Shown one piece after another: positions 1 to 11,339 of a stretch of DNA of 64,000 nt. This DNA is from Rhizophagus clarus (Eukaryota; Glomeromycota; Glomeromycetes; Glomerales; Glomeraceae). The position numbers were made by a program, and so were the translations under genes. The stretch lies in NCBI GenBank assembly GCA_015698045.1, contig BLAL01000012.1, forward strand, positions 1,860,001-1,924,000, written 5' to 3'. The notes under the pieces are model-generated. The model did not search any database. It was not told the origin of the DNA and saw only the letters and a program-made list of their open reading frames with translations. Position 1 is the first letter of the stretch. Each line of letters begins with the position of its first letter.

Positions 1-799
1 TTTCTACTCCATTCCAGCATTATAGAAGATGGGCGAATTTCTTTGAAATCAACTCTTAATTTTATAGATTAATAAGCGATCGAGCTGCCATTTTTTATTT
101 CTATATAATGATGTAAAAAATTAATACCTTATCTTTAATAAAATGAAATTTACCTTTCTTGTTATCATATAACGTCTTTGTTCAGAGTCGTTGCTTTTGC
201 AAAATGTGAATTGCACGCGTTTGCAAAAGAGGAGACAGCAACACTATTTGATTATCAGCGACCGATTTGAAGGAAATCCTAAGACCATTAGTTATTTATA
301 TAACGATTTGTCATGTGACATGGTGCGTATCATAAATATAAATCGTTATATAGAAACCAGGATAATAATAATACTTATGGTCCAGATTTCTCATTGGAAG
401 GATTATGTTTTGATTCACATAATATAAATGATATTCAAACGCAATATTCCTTAATATTGAGTTGTCATTTCAGAAATTTGTTAACTTTTATATGTAATTA
501 TCCATCGGGTATTGGATTTAATAGCTAAAAAAAAGAGATTTGCAGTTTGATTCGCTTCAAACTAAATATCTTATTTGTTTCTTGTAAAACTTAGGTTCTG
601 TTGCACGAGGAATTACGATCGCCAAATTATGTTCTTAAATTATCATAGTTACTATTGAAAATCAAATTATTATGATGTAATCAAAAATGTTGTGTAATCT
701 GTATAACATTCCATAAATTATAATATTTATGTAATACAGTACAAATTTCATTTGATATTCTACGCTTTTTCAAAAAAAAAAAAAGAAAAGAAAAGAAAA
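1..799 (+). other. Left-edge region with possible gene ends
   Basis: Bases 3-59 read as an open frame ending in TAA (..HYRRWANFFEINS), possibly the 3' end of a gene entering from the left. Bases 319-528 hold another open frame without its own good start (..TYGPDFSLEGLCFDSHN.., ending ..IGFNS), which looks like a coding exon or relic and is not recognised. A poly-A/AAAAG tract directly precedes the F-box ATG at 800. Nothing else is recognised. Confidence 0.25.
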
Positions 800-2206
800 A
801 TGACCGACCTGAATAGAGACATACTTTATTTAATATTTCAAAGATTCCAAAATGATAAAAAGACTCTTCTTTTATGTCTTTTAGTTAATAAGACATGGTG
901 TGAAGTAATTATACCAATTTTATGGAAAAATCCATGGAAATATTTGAAGAAAAAGAAGAAATTATTATTAAATGTCATTGTTTCACATTTATCAAACGAA
1001 TCCAAAAATGATTTAATGAGTCAAGGAATTGATTTTTTGATAAATTGTTATCAAAGACCTTTATTTGATTATATTAGTTTTTGTAAACATTTAAATTTAA
1101 ATATGGTTAAAAAAATTATTAATACCATTAACGAAAAATCAAAAATATCAATTATTAAAAATATAATCTTTAACCTTTTTATCAACGAAGATAGAGAATT
1201 TACACACCTTTATATACCTTATCAATTTGATCATCAAATACATCTCATCCCTGGAGCAGAACATTGCTTTTCAAAACTCGTATTCCTTAGTTGTAATACT
1301 AATATAAATGATAATGTTTTAAGTGGATTAATAGAATTATGTAAATCAATTAAAGAATTAGAACTTATTATTGAAGTGCAATATAATAATCACGGAATTG
1401 TTAGATTAATTGAAAGTTCCAAAAAATTATTTAATATTCGTCTTTTACCAAATAATCAATATGTTAGTGACTCATTTTGTAAAATTCTTGAAGATTCATT
1501 GGTTAAACATTCGAATACTATAGAATATTTTAAGATAACAAAACAACCTATTACGAAGATCCTCTCGTCTTTTATAAATCTAAAAATATTGGAATTGGAT
1601 TGTTATTATTATTATACATGGAATTGTTTGATAAATTTATCTTTACCTTTTTTACAAATATTAAGAGCTAAAAGAGTTCCAATCAAAGCTTTGGCAAGTT
1701 TAATTGAAAATACAAGTGGACATCTTGTTGAAATAAACGTTGAGTGTATAAATCCTGATGAATTTGATAATAAAAGAATCATTCAGGCTATTTATCAACA
1801 TTGTCCAAATCTTAAATATCTTAAAATGTTATTTAAAAATAGTGGTACTTTGGAATTAGAAAAATTATTAATTAATTGCAAATATTTGGAAGGATTATTT
1901 ATTCTCGCTCATGATAATTTATTTGATTGGAATAAATTATTTGAAATTTTGACTAGATCTTCACCAACTAGTTTATTCAAGTTTAAGCTTAATTTTTATA
2001 ATAATCAAATTAATTTTGAATCTTTAAAATTATTTTTTGATAATTGGAAAGGTAAACGTCCGATGTTATTACAAACTATTTCATCAAATAGTTTTGTTAC
2101 AAACTATTTTAAATTAAAAGAAATGTATAAAGAAGAAAAAGTTATTGAAAAATATGTTCATTTTACTTGGTGTGGACGTTCTTTCGAAGATTTTGAATGG
2201 TCATAA
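800..2206 (+). CDS. F-box / leucine-rich repeat-like protein, 468 aa
   Basis: Single-exon gene. The start is set at the ATG at 800 because the family begins M-x-x-LN-x-DILYLIF; the in-frame ATG at 752 would add a translated low-complexity leader. Residues about 3-45 form a degenerate F-box (LNRDILYLIFQRF, then CLLVNKTWCEVIIPILWKNPW). The rest is a string of irregular leucine-rich segments (LKILELD, CPNLKYLKML, LINCKYLEGLF) ending in ..FEDFEWS. F-box proteins normally act as substrate adaptors of SCF ubiquitin ligases through Skp1; in Glomeromycotina they form very large, fast-evolving families. It is closely related to the genes at 14015, 16063 and 32632 and to the pseudogene at 21367. The substrate cannot be inferred. 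Confidence 0.9.
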   Translation: MTDLNRDILYLIFQRFQNDKKTLLLCLLVNKTWCEVIIPILWKNPWKYLKKKKKLLLNVIVSHLSNESKNDLMSQGIDFLINCYQRPLFDYISFCKHLNLNMVKKIINTINEKSKISIIKNIIFNLFINEDREFTHLYIPYQFDHQIHLIPGAEHCFSKLVFLSCNTNINDNVLSGLIELCKSIKELELIIEVQYNNHGIVRLIESSKKLFNIRLLPNNQYVSDSFCKILEDSLVKHSNTIEYFKITKQPITKILSSFINLKILELDCYYYYTWNCLINLSLPFLQILRAKRVPIKALASLIENTSGHLVEINVECINPDEFDNKRIIQAIYQHCPNLKYLKMLFKNSGTLELEKLLINCKYLEGLFILAHDNLFDWNKLFEILTRSSPTSLFKFKLNFYNNQINFESLKLFFDNWKGKRPMLLQTISSNSFVTNYFKLKEMYKEEKVIEKYVHFTWCGRSFEDFEWS

Positions 2207-2360
2207 GAAAATTTAATTTTTTTTTTTTTTTCATAAATAGTATGTTAAATAGATGGACGTAATATTAAATAAAAAATTTTATCTACCAGAATTAATTTTT
2301 TCAATCAAATTTAATCAAATTTAATAATTACGCTAGCTCTACGAAGTCCCAACTTTGACA

Positions 2361-2605
2361 ATAGATCGAACGAAGTTAGTTTACCATGAATATTTGTACA
2401 CCATCTTAAAGATGAAGTGATGGTAATATGCGTGACGTTAATGCCGTATCGAAAAATCAAACATCGCCAAGTTGCATCGATATAGATCGAACGAAGTTAG
2501 TTTACCATGAATATTTGTACACCATCTTAAAGATGAAGTGATGGTAATATGCGTGACGTTAATGCCGTATCGAAAAATCAAACATCGCCAAGTTGCATCG
2601 ATATA
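2361..2605. repeat. Two-copy tandem duplication, 121-bp unit
   Basis: The unit starting atagatcgaacgaagttag at 2361 is repeated from 2482 with no difference that I can see over 121 bases. Copy 2 ends near 2602-2605. Identity this high in decaying AT-rich DNA points to a recent duplication. Confidence 0.95.
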
Positions 2606-3251
2606 TGGTCGCATGCTTTGTATGCTTTGTTACTAAGAAATTCAACGATGATGTTCGTATACCCATTTTTTTACTGAAGAAAAACTGAAAGCTAAAATTG
2701 ATTCAGTTTGCCGGTTGAAAAAATTAACGCTAGGAATGAGAAGAAAAGAATAAAAGATAAGAAAGAATATGTATGAAAGGGGACAAATATATGAAGAGGG
2801 AAAGAGCGGGATCAATTCTAATTGGTTTTTTAATATATTTGCTGCAAAAATATCGAGAATTTCTGATATACCAACAGATGATTACGTGCTCACAATTAAG
2901 TTAAAGGATAAAATATAATGTTTGGGAGGATTAATTGATTTGTGAGAAGGGAGTAACTGTTGAATTTTATGTCGTGATGATCAATCGAAAATGATACGCG
3001 TTCTGGACTTATATTAGTTTCTTTAATATCCGAATAGTAGTTGTTCAATATATAGACTATTCATCTGCAGATTAACAATTTGAGGCTATCGTACTCCATG
3101 CTTTTGCAATGACAAAATTTCTTTATTGATTATGATTAATAAAGACATAGAACAGACATTCGTATAACGAGGTATTTATGCATTTGGAATTTGACTTTAC
3201 GTTAGTAATTACATTCATTAAATATTCGAATTATGGTACAGAAATCAAGAA

Positions 3252-3371
3252 ATGCGTCCCTTAGAATGATCGAGTATTCCTCCTGTATTGCTAATTGAAT
3301 TTGACTGTGTCATGCGTCCCTTAGAATGATCGAGTATTCCTCCTGCACTGCTAATTGACTTTGACTGTGTC
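3252..3371. repeat. Two-copy tandem duplication, 60-bp unit
   Basis: Both copies begin atgcgtcccttagaatgatc (3252 and 3312) and end gactgtgtc. They differ at only about three positions (tgtatt versus tgcact, gaatttg versus gactttg). Confidence 0.93.
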
Positions 3372-3399
3372 AATCAAGCTTTAAAGTCATAAAAGTACC

Positions 3400-3430
<31 letters not shown>

Positions 3431-3920
3431 CATATAAAGGCAGAAGGGAATCATCGACCAGTATTTCTATTACATTTGCAAGAAGGATCAATATATTTAT
3501 TCATCATCGCGCGACATGATAAACAAGGTAAATTGCTATATTTTAATATTACACTCTGCATCAATTATTTCTAATCGTACCATCAACTTGTAGATGGAAA
3601 TGCAAAGCGTCTTCAACCTTAATTGACATTTCACACATTTTTGTTTCGGTGATTTTTACGTCATGTGGTATAATCTAGACGCTAATCCGCTAATGGTAAT
3701 GCCACTAAGATTTTGTAATGACTCGAATATGGAAAATATTCTAATCAACGAGAGACACAATTGTATACGCGAGATCATGGTGGATATACACAAATAATAT
3801 ACATATTTAATTTAATTTTACGTTATCTTTTATTATTTTAATAAATGGTGTATATACAATACATCAATTTACACTTACAATACAGATCACCTAATCACCA
3901 ACAACAAAATCTTTAATAAA

Positions 3921-4769
3921 TTATAAAATTCGGTTCCCTAGAACTTTAGTACGATTTTTCATAATTAAATTAAAAAATAAATGAATAGGAGAAATCATCT
4001 TAAGCTCACAACCACACTTAGTTGATAATCTCGTGTTCGATTGATTTATACTAACGTTTTGTTTATTCTCGCGATATTGGTAATAGATTTGAAGTAGAAT
4101 AGCACCAATAATAACACCCAGTACAAATACGATTGATCCAGCAATTAAGGAAAATTCTGCTTGATTTTCCAATAAATGAATATCTACACGAGCAAGAGTC
4201 ATATCACAATAGAACACATTATCTAGACCAACTCCTACAATGAAATCTATAGGCTCATTTGCTCTTACAGTAATCCCTTTATTAGATGTTTTGAACGATC
4301 TTGAATCTTCGGGACCGGCTAGATCTACCTCCCAAAGCGTCATTAGGTTATTATATACTATGTGAGCACCTGAATGTTGCGCACAATTATGAATATGCGT
4401 AAAAGTTGCGTCTACAATATAATTTCCGTCCTTCGGCGCAGTGAATCTTACGACAGAAAATCTACCATCGTCGCCTGGATGCATGGCTACACCCTTAGCA
4501 GTAAACGCCATGGTATTTGTATTCGGTTCTTTTAAGACAACACTCGTTGATTGGGTGTTATAATAGACACCCAGCCAGTGGGTATACCATATTGTATCAC
4601 GCCCAAACCAGGCGACTATGTCTTTATATCCATTTGGTTCTTGATCTAAGTGTGTAAATAAGTTGAACATTCCAGTTACGTGATAACCGGCAGGCTTTGA
4701 ACCGTAAGACCATACGGAAGAAGGGTTATGTATAAGAGAGAAGTCAGAACTTAATGACCATTTTGGCAT
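3921..4769 (-). CDS. Jelly-roll domain membrane protein, copy 1 (282 aa)
   Basis: Residues about 1-200 form a compact beta-rich domain with the landmarks SSVWSYGSKPAGY, WYTHWLGVYYNT, HPGDDGRFSVVRFTAPKDG, ATFTHIHNC and VDIHLL. This pattern resembles jelly-roll domains common in planctomycete and cyanobacterial exported (PEP-CTERM-type) proteins, recognised from memory of the family. One membrane segment follows at about 206-228 (FSLIAGSIVFVLGVIIGA). I see no signal peptide before the domain, which is odd for an ectodomain. Compared with copy 2, the reading frame runs past the sister gene's stop region, giving a C-terminal tail of about 35 extra residues. Start: the ATG followed by PKWSLSSDF, as in copy 2. 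The domain's function is unknown; carbohydrate or surface binding is only a guess. Confidence 0.82.
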   Translation of the reverse strand: MPKWSLSSDFSLIHNPSSVWSYGSKPAGYHVTGMFNLFTHLDQEPNGYKDIVAWFGRDTIWYTHWLGVYYNTQSTSVVLKEPNTNTMAFTAKGVAMHPGDDGRFSVVRFTAPKDGNYIVDATFTHIHNCAQHSGAHIVYNNLMTLWEVDLAGPEDSRSFKTSNKGITVRANEPIDFIVGVGLDNVFYCDMTLARVDIHLLENQAEFSLIAGSIVFVLGVIIGAILLQIYYQYRENKQNVSINQSNTRLSTKCGCELKMISPIHLFFNLIMKNRTKVLGNRIL

Positions 4770-5769
4770 TTTCTCTGGTTGTGAATTTATTACTGATACA
4801 GCTACTTTTATGCCCAGCCCACACTTTTATTGTATGATGTATGTTGATCATTTTGTTACACGTGGGAAGTTGGATATCTAATCATGATTGTCGTGTTTTT
4901 TAAACACGAGAAATGCCTGTTCGAGTGTTTTAATTTTATTTTTATTATTTGGTATGTGTGTTCTGTTCGTATGTTCTATTTTGTAACAGAGAAAAATCAA
5001 TGATATTTTGTGCATTCTCCTTCTAAGTAAGTCAAGTTTTTGTCTCGATATATTCTTGTCAAGAGTTATTTCTCTTACTCCAGATGATTAAGATGCGTCT
5101 TTAATAGATTATAAAGTAATTTTTAAAGCTTCGTCAAGATTATCAATATCGATTACGCGTACTTCAATATTTTAATTAGCTTCAGTTGATAAGACAAGCT
5201 TTAAAGGTTAAATATATTGCGTGAACATGTTCTAATACTGTGATCGGTTTTTTAATAGGTCTGTTGTAAGGATAACGCGCTTTTTCTGGTATAACAACAT
5301 ATGATTACGCATCCACAATTAGGACCCGACTTGATTAACGAAAAGATTAGCGACATCAATGATAACTTTTGATTTTTAAAGGGAATGTATGATTACAATT
5401 GAAAGGTATGATATTCAGATATTTGATGAGATCAATTAACAAAGTTAATAATCATGATTCAACTTCTTCAATGGGTAAAAAGCTTAGTTAGAATTATCAG
5501 AATAATTTGGGCTTAAGCGAAAATCGCATGACCACACATTTTTTACTTTTAATTTAGAGATCATTATGGTATATAGTTTCTATTAAATAGTTTACATTTC
5601 TAATAAACGTTTTATTTTTAATTGTTGTACATACATTTGAAAATTTACATCATAATACAATATAGATCAATAATAATAAAATATTGAACTATGAATTTTG
5701 TTCGATTTTCAAAATCTTTTTGAAAAAAATAAATAAATAAATAAACGATCTTAAAACTCAAATTTACAC
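4770..5769 (-). other. Upstream block of copy 1 with relic coding sequence
   Basis: About 4990-5530 matches the blocks upstream of the other two jelly-roll copies (6650-7100 and 8020-8520). On the minus strand, near 5230-5330, interrupted frames still read like the 112-residue frame at 8158-8496 (VLIVDA..SYVVIPEKA.. versus FLIMDTQSFVAIPDES). The duplicated unit therefore carried part of a second gene that is now dead. Confidence 0.5.
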
Positions 5770-6522
5770 TTAGTTAATAACCTGATAACCATTATTAGCA
5801 TTTCTTCTATTCTCATGATATCGGTAAAAGATATAAAACATGATGACGCTAATAATAATACCCAGTACAAATCCAATTGATCCAACAATTATGAAAAATC
5901 CCGTTTGATTTTCAAATAAATCCAATAAATGAACATCCACACGAGCAAGAGTCATATCGCAATTGAATATATTGTCTAAACCAACGCCTACAATGAAATC
6001 GATAGGTTCGCTCGCTTTTACAGTAATCCCGCTATCAGTTGTTTTGAATGATTTTGAATCTTCGGGACCGGCTAGATCTGCTTCCCAAAGTGTCATTAGG
6101 TTATTATATATTATGTAAGCTCCTGAATATCGTGCACAATTATGAACATGTGTAAAAGTTGCGTCTAGAACGTAATTCCCATCCTTCGGTGCAGTGAATC
6201 TCACGACGGAGAATCTACCGTCGTCACCTGGATGCATAACTACACCGTTGGCAATAAATTTTATAGTATTAGTAGTCGGTTCTTTCAAGATAACATTCGT
6301 TGGTAGGGTGTTATAATAAACACCCAGCCAGTGAGTATACCATGTTGTATCACTCCCAAACCACGCAACAATTTCACTATATCCATTTGGTTCCGGATCC
6401 AAGTGTGTAAATAAGCTGAACCTTCCGGTTACATGATAACCGGCAGGCTTTGAGCCATAAGACCATACAGAAGAATTGTTACGTATAAGAGAAAAGTCAG
6501 AACTTAATGACCAGTTTGGCAT
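5770..6522 (-). CDS. Jelly-roll domain membrane protein, copy 2 (250 aa)
   Basis: Tandem paralogue of the gene at 3921-4769, nearly colinear through the whole domain (NSSVWSYGSKPAGYHVTG, HPGDDGRFSVVRFTAPKDG, RVDVHLL). A single membrane segment lies at about 206-231 (FFIIVGSIGFVLGIIISVIM), then a short basic cytoplasmic-type tail ends ..NNGYQVIN. The start is the ATG at 6522 (MPNWSLSS), matching copy 1; an in-frame ATG 20 codons upstream is possible but not conserved. Many differences from copy 1 are conservative, suggesting the protein was maintained after duplication. The coding sequence is visibly richer in G and C than its flanks. Confidence 0.83.
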   Translation of the reverse strand: MPNWSLSSDFSLIRNNSSVWSYGSKPAGYHVTGRFSLFTHLDPEPNGYSEIVAWFGSDTTWYTHWLGVYYNTLPTNVILKEPTTNTIKFIANGVVMHPGDDGRFSVVRFTAPKDGNYVLDATFTHVHNCARYSGAYIIYNNLMTLWEADLAGPEDSKSFKTTDSGITVKASEPIDFIVGVGLDNIFNCDMTLARVDVHLLDLFENQTGFFIIVGSIGFVLGIIISVIMFYIFYRYHENRRNANNGYQVIN

Positions 6523-7325
6523 TTTGACATTTTTTCTAATGGTTGTGAATTTAAAAATTTTATCATCGAGATTTGAGTACACGCTATCAACCTTTCACGT
6601 GAAACACAATGATCGACAATTCATTATCTTATTCTGTTTTTTAACGTAAAGGAATCAATGATATTTTCCGTATTCTCCTTCTCAAACTGATAATTGAGTC
6701 GGATTATTCCTCTCAAAGAAATGATTTAGCTTTATGAGCGTTCCCATGCTTCAAACTTCTGCGAGACCATCAATATCGCTTTCTCGTGTTTCAATATTTT
6801 TTAATATGGTCAGATTCTAAAGAAATTCAATGATGTAATAAATACATTAAGTGTGGTCATGTTCTAAGATTGTGATTGATTTTCTAATAGGTTTATTGTA
6901 AAGACACATAGCACGATTCGGTATAGCAACAATGATTACATATCCACAATTAAAATCCGATTAAATGACAATAATAGAGATGGGAATGTTGGAAGAAGCA
7001 ATCAGGGATATTCAGCTATTTGATGAGATCAATTAATAAAGTTAATCATCCAATAATTCAACTATTTCAACTACTTTAATAGGTAAATAACGTAGACTTA
7101 GGCGAATGTTATGATTTATTTCTACATTATATTCTAATAAATGGCATTAAATACATCGAATAATGAACTATAATATTAGATTCTGCTACCCCATATAAAG
7201 AAAGTACTTGATAAAAAAAATTATCAGATTACCGGATGATTACCGGTCAATCGTCCGGTAATTCTGAAAACTGCGATAAAATAAATAAATATAATATGTT
7301 AGACAAAAGGAAATCGTCTTAAATT

Positions 7326-7880
7326 ACTAGTTGATAGCCTGATAATCGCCATTAGATCCAATAAATGAAGATCAATGCCTACAATGAAATCTGCTTTTTA
7401 CAGTTTTGTTTTGAACGATTTTGAATCTTCTAGATCTTTTTCCTAAAGCGTCATTAGGCTATTATATACCAGATACTATGTAAACTCCTGTATGTCGCGC
7501 ACAAAACTATGAATATGTGGAAAAGTCGCGTTTAGGACATAATTTCCATCCTTCGGTGTAGAGTAAATCATTGCTCGGATGTATGGCTATACCGTGACCG
7601 GTAAATTTCGCCACAATATTATGGTACGGTTGCTTTAAAATAATATTCGTTGGCTTGGTGTTATGGTGTTATAATAAACACCCAACCAACTAGTATAACA
7701 TACGGCATTATACCAAAACCAAGCGACTATTTCACTACATCCTTTTGTTCTAGATCTACGCGTGTGAATAAGGTGAACTTTCCGGTTACTTGATAACCAG
7801 CAGGCTTTGAGCCGTAAGATCGTACAGAAGAATGATTATATATAATAGAGAAAATCAGTACTTAACGACCATGTCGCCAT
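7326..7880 (-). pseudogene. Jelly-roll protein, dead third copy
   Basis: The sequence is homologous to copies 1 and 2 from the start region (cat at 7878-7880, preceded on the plus strand by cttaacgacc) to the tail near 7326. Recognisable pieces include the segments for the GSKPAGY, HPG and RDLE/TF landmarks. Several deletions and insertions (for example around 7370-7400 and 7560) and in-frame stops break the frame, and the membrane-segment region is largely deleted. Confidence 0.88.
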
Positions 7881-7989
7881 TATTTAGTTGGGAATTTAGT
7901 AGACGCGCAAGTTCCCACTTGACAAAGAATGATTCAACACGTACAGTATACGTAGACATGAATAGAAATGGGAAGTTTCGCTTATTATC

Positions 7990-8620
7990 TGGTATGTTAT
8001 GTTCTGTTTTGTGATGTAAAAGAATCAATGATATTTTCTGTATTTTCCTTCTCAACTGATAGGTCGAGATTATTTCTCTCACCCTAGACAATACTTCTAA
8101 GATGCGTCTCTCAAAGAAATAATTTAGCTTTATGAGTGCTACCATGTTTTGAAGCTTTTACAGAATTATTAATGTCTTTTCTCGTTCTTCAATATTTCTA
8201 ATTTGGCTTCGGTAATTATTAATAGGTAGGCTTTTAGAGAATTCAATTATGTAGTCAAATATATAACGTGTGATCACTTCAATTGTTTTTCTAATAGGTT
8301 TTTTGCAAAGACAACACGATTCGTCTGGTATAGCAACAAATGATTGCGTATCCATAATTAAGAATCTAACCTGATCGACAAAACGCCTAACGACATCACC
8401 GTTAATATAAAAGATGATGCATGATACAATTAATTGGAAGAAACAATCATGAGTATTCTGATATTTAATGAAGTCAATTAACGAGGTTAATCCCATGATT
8501 TAACTACTTCCATAGGTAAATTTAACTTAGTAAAGGTGCGTTTAATTACCAAGATAATGTAGTCTTAGACCCTTAGACGAAAATCGTTCGATCATGCAAC
8601 GATTACAACGTGTATTACAT
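7990..8620 (-). pseudogene. Upstream block of copy 3 with residual 112-codon frame
   Basis: This is the third copy of the upstream block. The minus-strand frame at 8158-8496 (MGLTSLIDFIKYQ.., with DESCCLCKKPIRK, a CxxC-type cluster) is the best-preserved piece of the second gene carried by the triplicated unit. A further short frame at about 8020-8145 may continue it. The other two copies hold interrupted versions. Not recognised as a known family; probably a relic rather than a working gene. Confidence 0.4.
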
Positions 8621-8789
8621 TAAATGTACAATTTATTTTTTATAATATATCTTAATAAATGGCTTATTATACATACATCTGGAAATTTACACCTACAATA
8701 TACTATCATCTCAATACTCAAAAACAAATTCCCGATCAATAGAATGATACTAATAACGAGATCAAGTACAAGATTTATTGCTTGATCTT

Positions 8790-10380
8790 CCAGTATATGT
8801 CCACACGGTCACCGTAATTATAAATATGATTCCAATGAAAATTCTTTAAGATCATTTTGGTTATGTGGTACGATCTCAATCATCACATGAAACATTAAAA
8901 GATATACAGTTTTAAGCAATGGCGCTGGAAAGTCAAGAGTTGTACAACCTTCTTTATTTCCAATACCAACAAAATGATTTGCCTTATTAATTCGGAATAC
9001 TATCTGTCTTGTTTCATGGGCTTCTTCGTAAAAAGTAAATAATCGGCAATTCTGATCTCTTCTTGTGCCATATCAGAAACTCGTGGAACAACTGCACGAA
9101 TACCCTGAGTACATCATATACGGATTGTTAGCAATATTTGAAGCTACAAAAATTTATACACATTTATTTACCTTAAGATGAGAATTGAAATTTGAAAAAT
9201 TAAGAAAAGCAAAAATATTGCCGAATCAAGGTTATAAGGTACTTTAAGAAATTTTATGTGAATTTCATTCGTGATGAAAGCAACTAGTCTAGGATGAAAA
9301 GCGTAATTGTAAAGAAGTGGAATGTGTTCTTTTTTCAACATTTGAAGATGCATTTCACAGAATTGATTAAAATGATCATTAAACTTCTCAGTAAAACGAA
9401 CATCTGCAAATCCCATTTGTTGTCTTCACAAGGAACATTTTGTGGTAAATATCGATACATTTTCGCAGATTCAGTATATGAACCAAAAGCTATAACATAA
9501 AGATTTGTCAAGGATTGATTTCTTTTTTAATAATATTCTAGAAGACACTTCCACCATGGAAAGGTTCATTTTCATTTACTGACTTATCTTATGAATATCA
9601 TAGATAATCAAAATTACTATGTTTGCATAATTGAATAAATTCATCCCATTCTATATTCGTGATTAGACATCTAAATTAGAGAAATACGAAATACAACTCT
9701 CAAACTTCTATATTAAATGTATTATGACCTAAATAATTTTTTCGCTTCATCTAATTGGAGAATTTGATGCTCAAGTAGTTGCGCAAGTGATGTTTTTACA
9801 GCCATCGGGGTGATTGGATTAAAATAACGCATTCCTTAAATAGGCCATAATAGGTCATCAAGTAGTCTCTTGATAGTTGGCTCTTCTCGATATACATTAC
9901 CAATGTGAGTAAGATCAAGAAATAGGGAATAACGTGACTAAAATGCAATTAGTACGAAAGTTAAAGGAGTAAAAGGACAATGTTATACCTAATCTTGTAA
10001 TTCCCTTGATTTGGACGCATCTGTAGTGAAAGCGAATAAGAATGGAATAAGTTATCATCACAATTTCTTGTTTGAGAGGTAAACCATTGGGAAACACTTG
10101 CCAGCAGCATCAACGACGGGCTTTTGTACGATGATGTGAATTGCCTTCTTATCGATCACGTTTAATTATTTTCAGTAAAATGTCTGCTAAGAAAGCGTTT
10201 AGAGTCCATACATTCCCCTCTTGGATGATTTTTTGAAGAAATTTTCAATAATATTCTCGTGATTTTCAACCTTTTTACCATCGCCCTTCCAAACTTCTAG
10301 GCTGACAGTATTAATATTTTCACCACTCATTTGACGAGCTTAATATGTGAAACTTTAATTTCTTTAAATCCAATTCGAGT
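8790..10380 (-). pseudogene. Large gene relic, possibly Crinkler (CRN)-like
   Basis: On the minus strand, coherent protein-like pieces follow each other in shifting frames. From 5' to 3' they are: YPKIDEITVNNTRIGFKEIK (near 10380-10330), MSGENINTVSLEVWKGDGKK (near 10325), AIHIIVQKPVVDAAGKCFP (near 10140-10080), LTHIGNVYREEPTIKRLLDD (near 9900-9850), RYFNPITPMAVKTSLAQLLE (near 9830), MGFADVRFTEKFNDHFNQF (9416) and FRINKANHFVGIGNKEG (near 8980). LEVWK-type and HIIVQ-type motifs occur near the N-terminus of Crinkler proteins, which are expanded in these fungi; that is the basis for the label. Many frameshifts and stops make function unlikely. It could instead be an unrelated fungal gene. Confidence 0.45.
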
Positions 10381-11339
10381 ATTATTAACAGTAATTTCAT
10401 CGATTTTGGGATAATTCTGTAATGAATTATTAGAGAAAGTATTTTTTTTTATTTTTATTTATAAAAAAAACCCTTCTGACTGATAATCAGTGACTTGTTA
10501 TGACATTATAAGGACTTAAACAGGTGTAATTGAGCGGCTAGACGCAAGTTTTTTGATGTTCTTGACTCTCACGCAACTTCCTTTCCTTTTATCAATCCTT
10601 TCCAACAAGTTAACAAACCATTTGTATTTCGTTCAGTTCTAATTCTTTCAGCTTCAATAGCGTTATATCTATTTAAGCCTCTAAGAACTTGATTGACCAA
10701 AGATAGTATAAGAAAAAAAAAATTTATGCAAAATATGATTTGCATCATGATTTTGTTAAAAAGGTGGATTATTGTTACGCAATTTTTCGGTCGTACGGTT
10801 GATCGTATGGTTTACTCGTGAAGAAATCTTGTAAACTAATATTCCACTTTGACAACAAATTTTCTATCTAAATATAAATATGGATAGTATTCAAAATATT
10901 TGATATTTTCGTCGTTTGCTTTCAAATCAATCCAATCTTTTTTAATTGTGTCATCATCACTAAATATTTAAAGGATTTATAAATGCAATTATGATAACCT
11001 AAATACACGGCAGTAAATATTGGTAATTTGTGAACAGTAACACATATGCATCCAATTTAAGTGTAAAATAAGGCAACGCAAAGTATATAAAATTGAGCCG
11101 AAACATTTTTTTTGTCAATAAAAATATTATATACTATTGATCGGATAGTATAACAAATAGATTTTATTGGTTAAAAATTTAAATTTAAAAATAAAAATCC
11201 GAGCTCACTAATTATAACAAAGTATGATTTTTTTAATTATAATACATAGCTCAAACTATTGTATCAATTTAATATTCACCCTAACATTAATCAATTTCTT
11301 GGAGTCACAAAAGGTTTGAAATTCTATATATATTTAATT
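10381..11339. other. Gene-poor spacer with a short coding relic
   Basis: A minus-strand open stretch at about 10575-10705 reads NQVLRGLNRYNAIEAERIRT.. and ends ..LIKGKEVA before a stop. It looks like a coding fragment of unknown family. The rest is AT-rich DNA without a gene I can support. Confidence 0.3.

Larger units (their letters stand above)
2207..3920. other. Gene-free spacer with duplications
   Basis: No convincing gene. It contains a T-run just after the F-box stop, the 121-bp and 60-bp tandem duplications listed separately, and a run of about 25 A residues near 3400-3424. The 3' flank of the minus-strand jelly-roll gene begins around 3840. Confidence 0.5.

Noticed and set aside
7832-8145. 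Overlapping 60- and 96-codon frames on opposite strands
   Set aside because: They cover the N-terminal end of the dead jelly-roll copy and its upstream block; neither is conserved in the intact copies.
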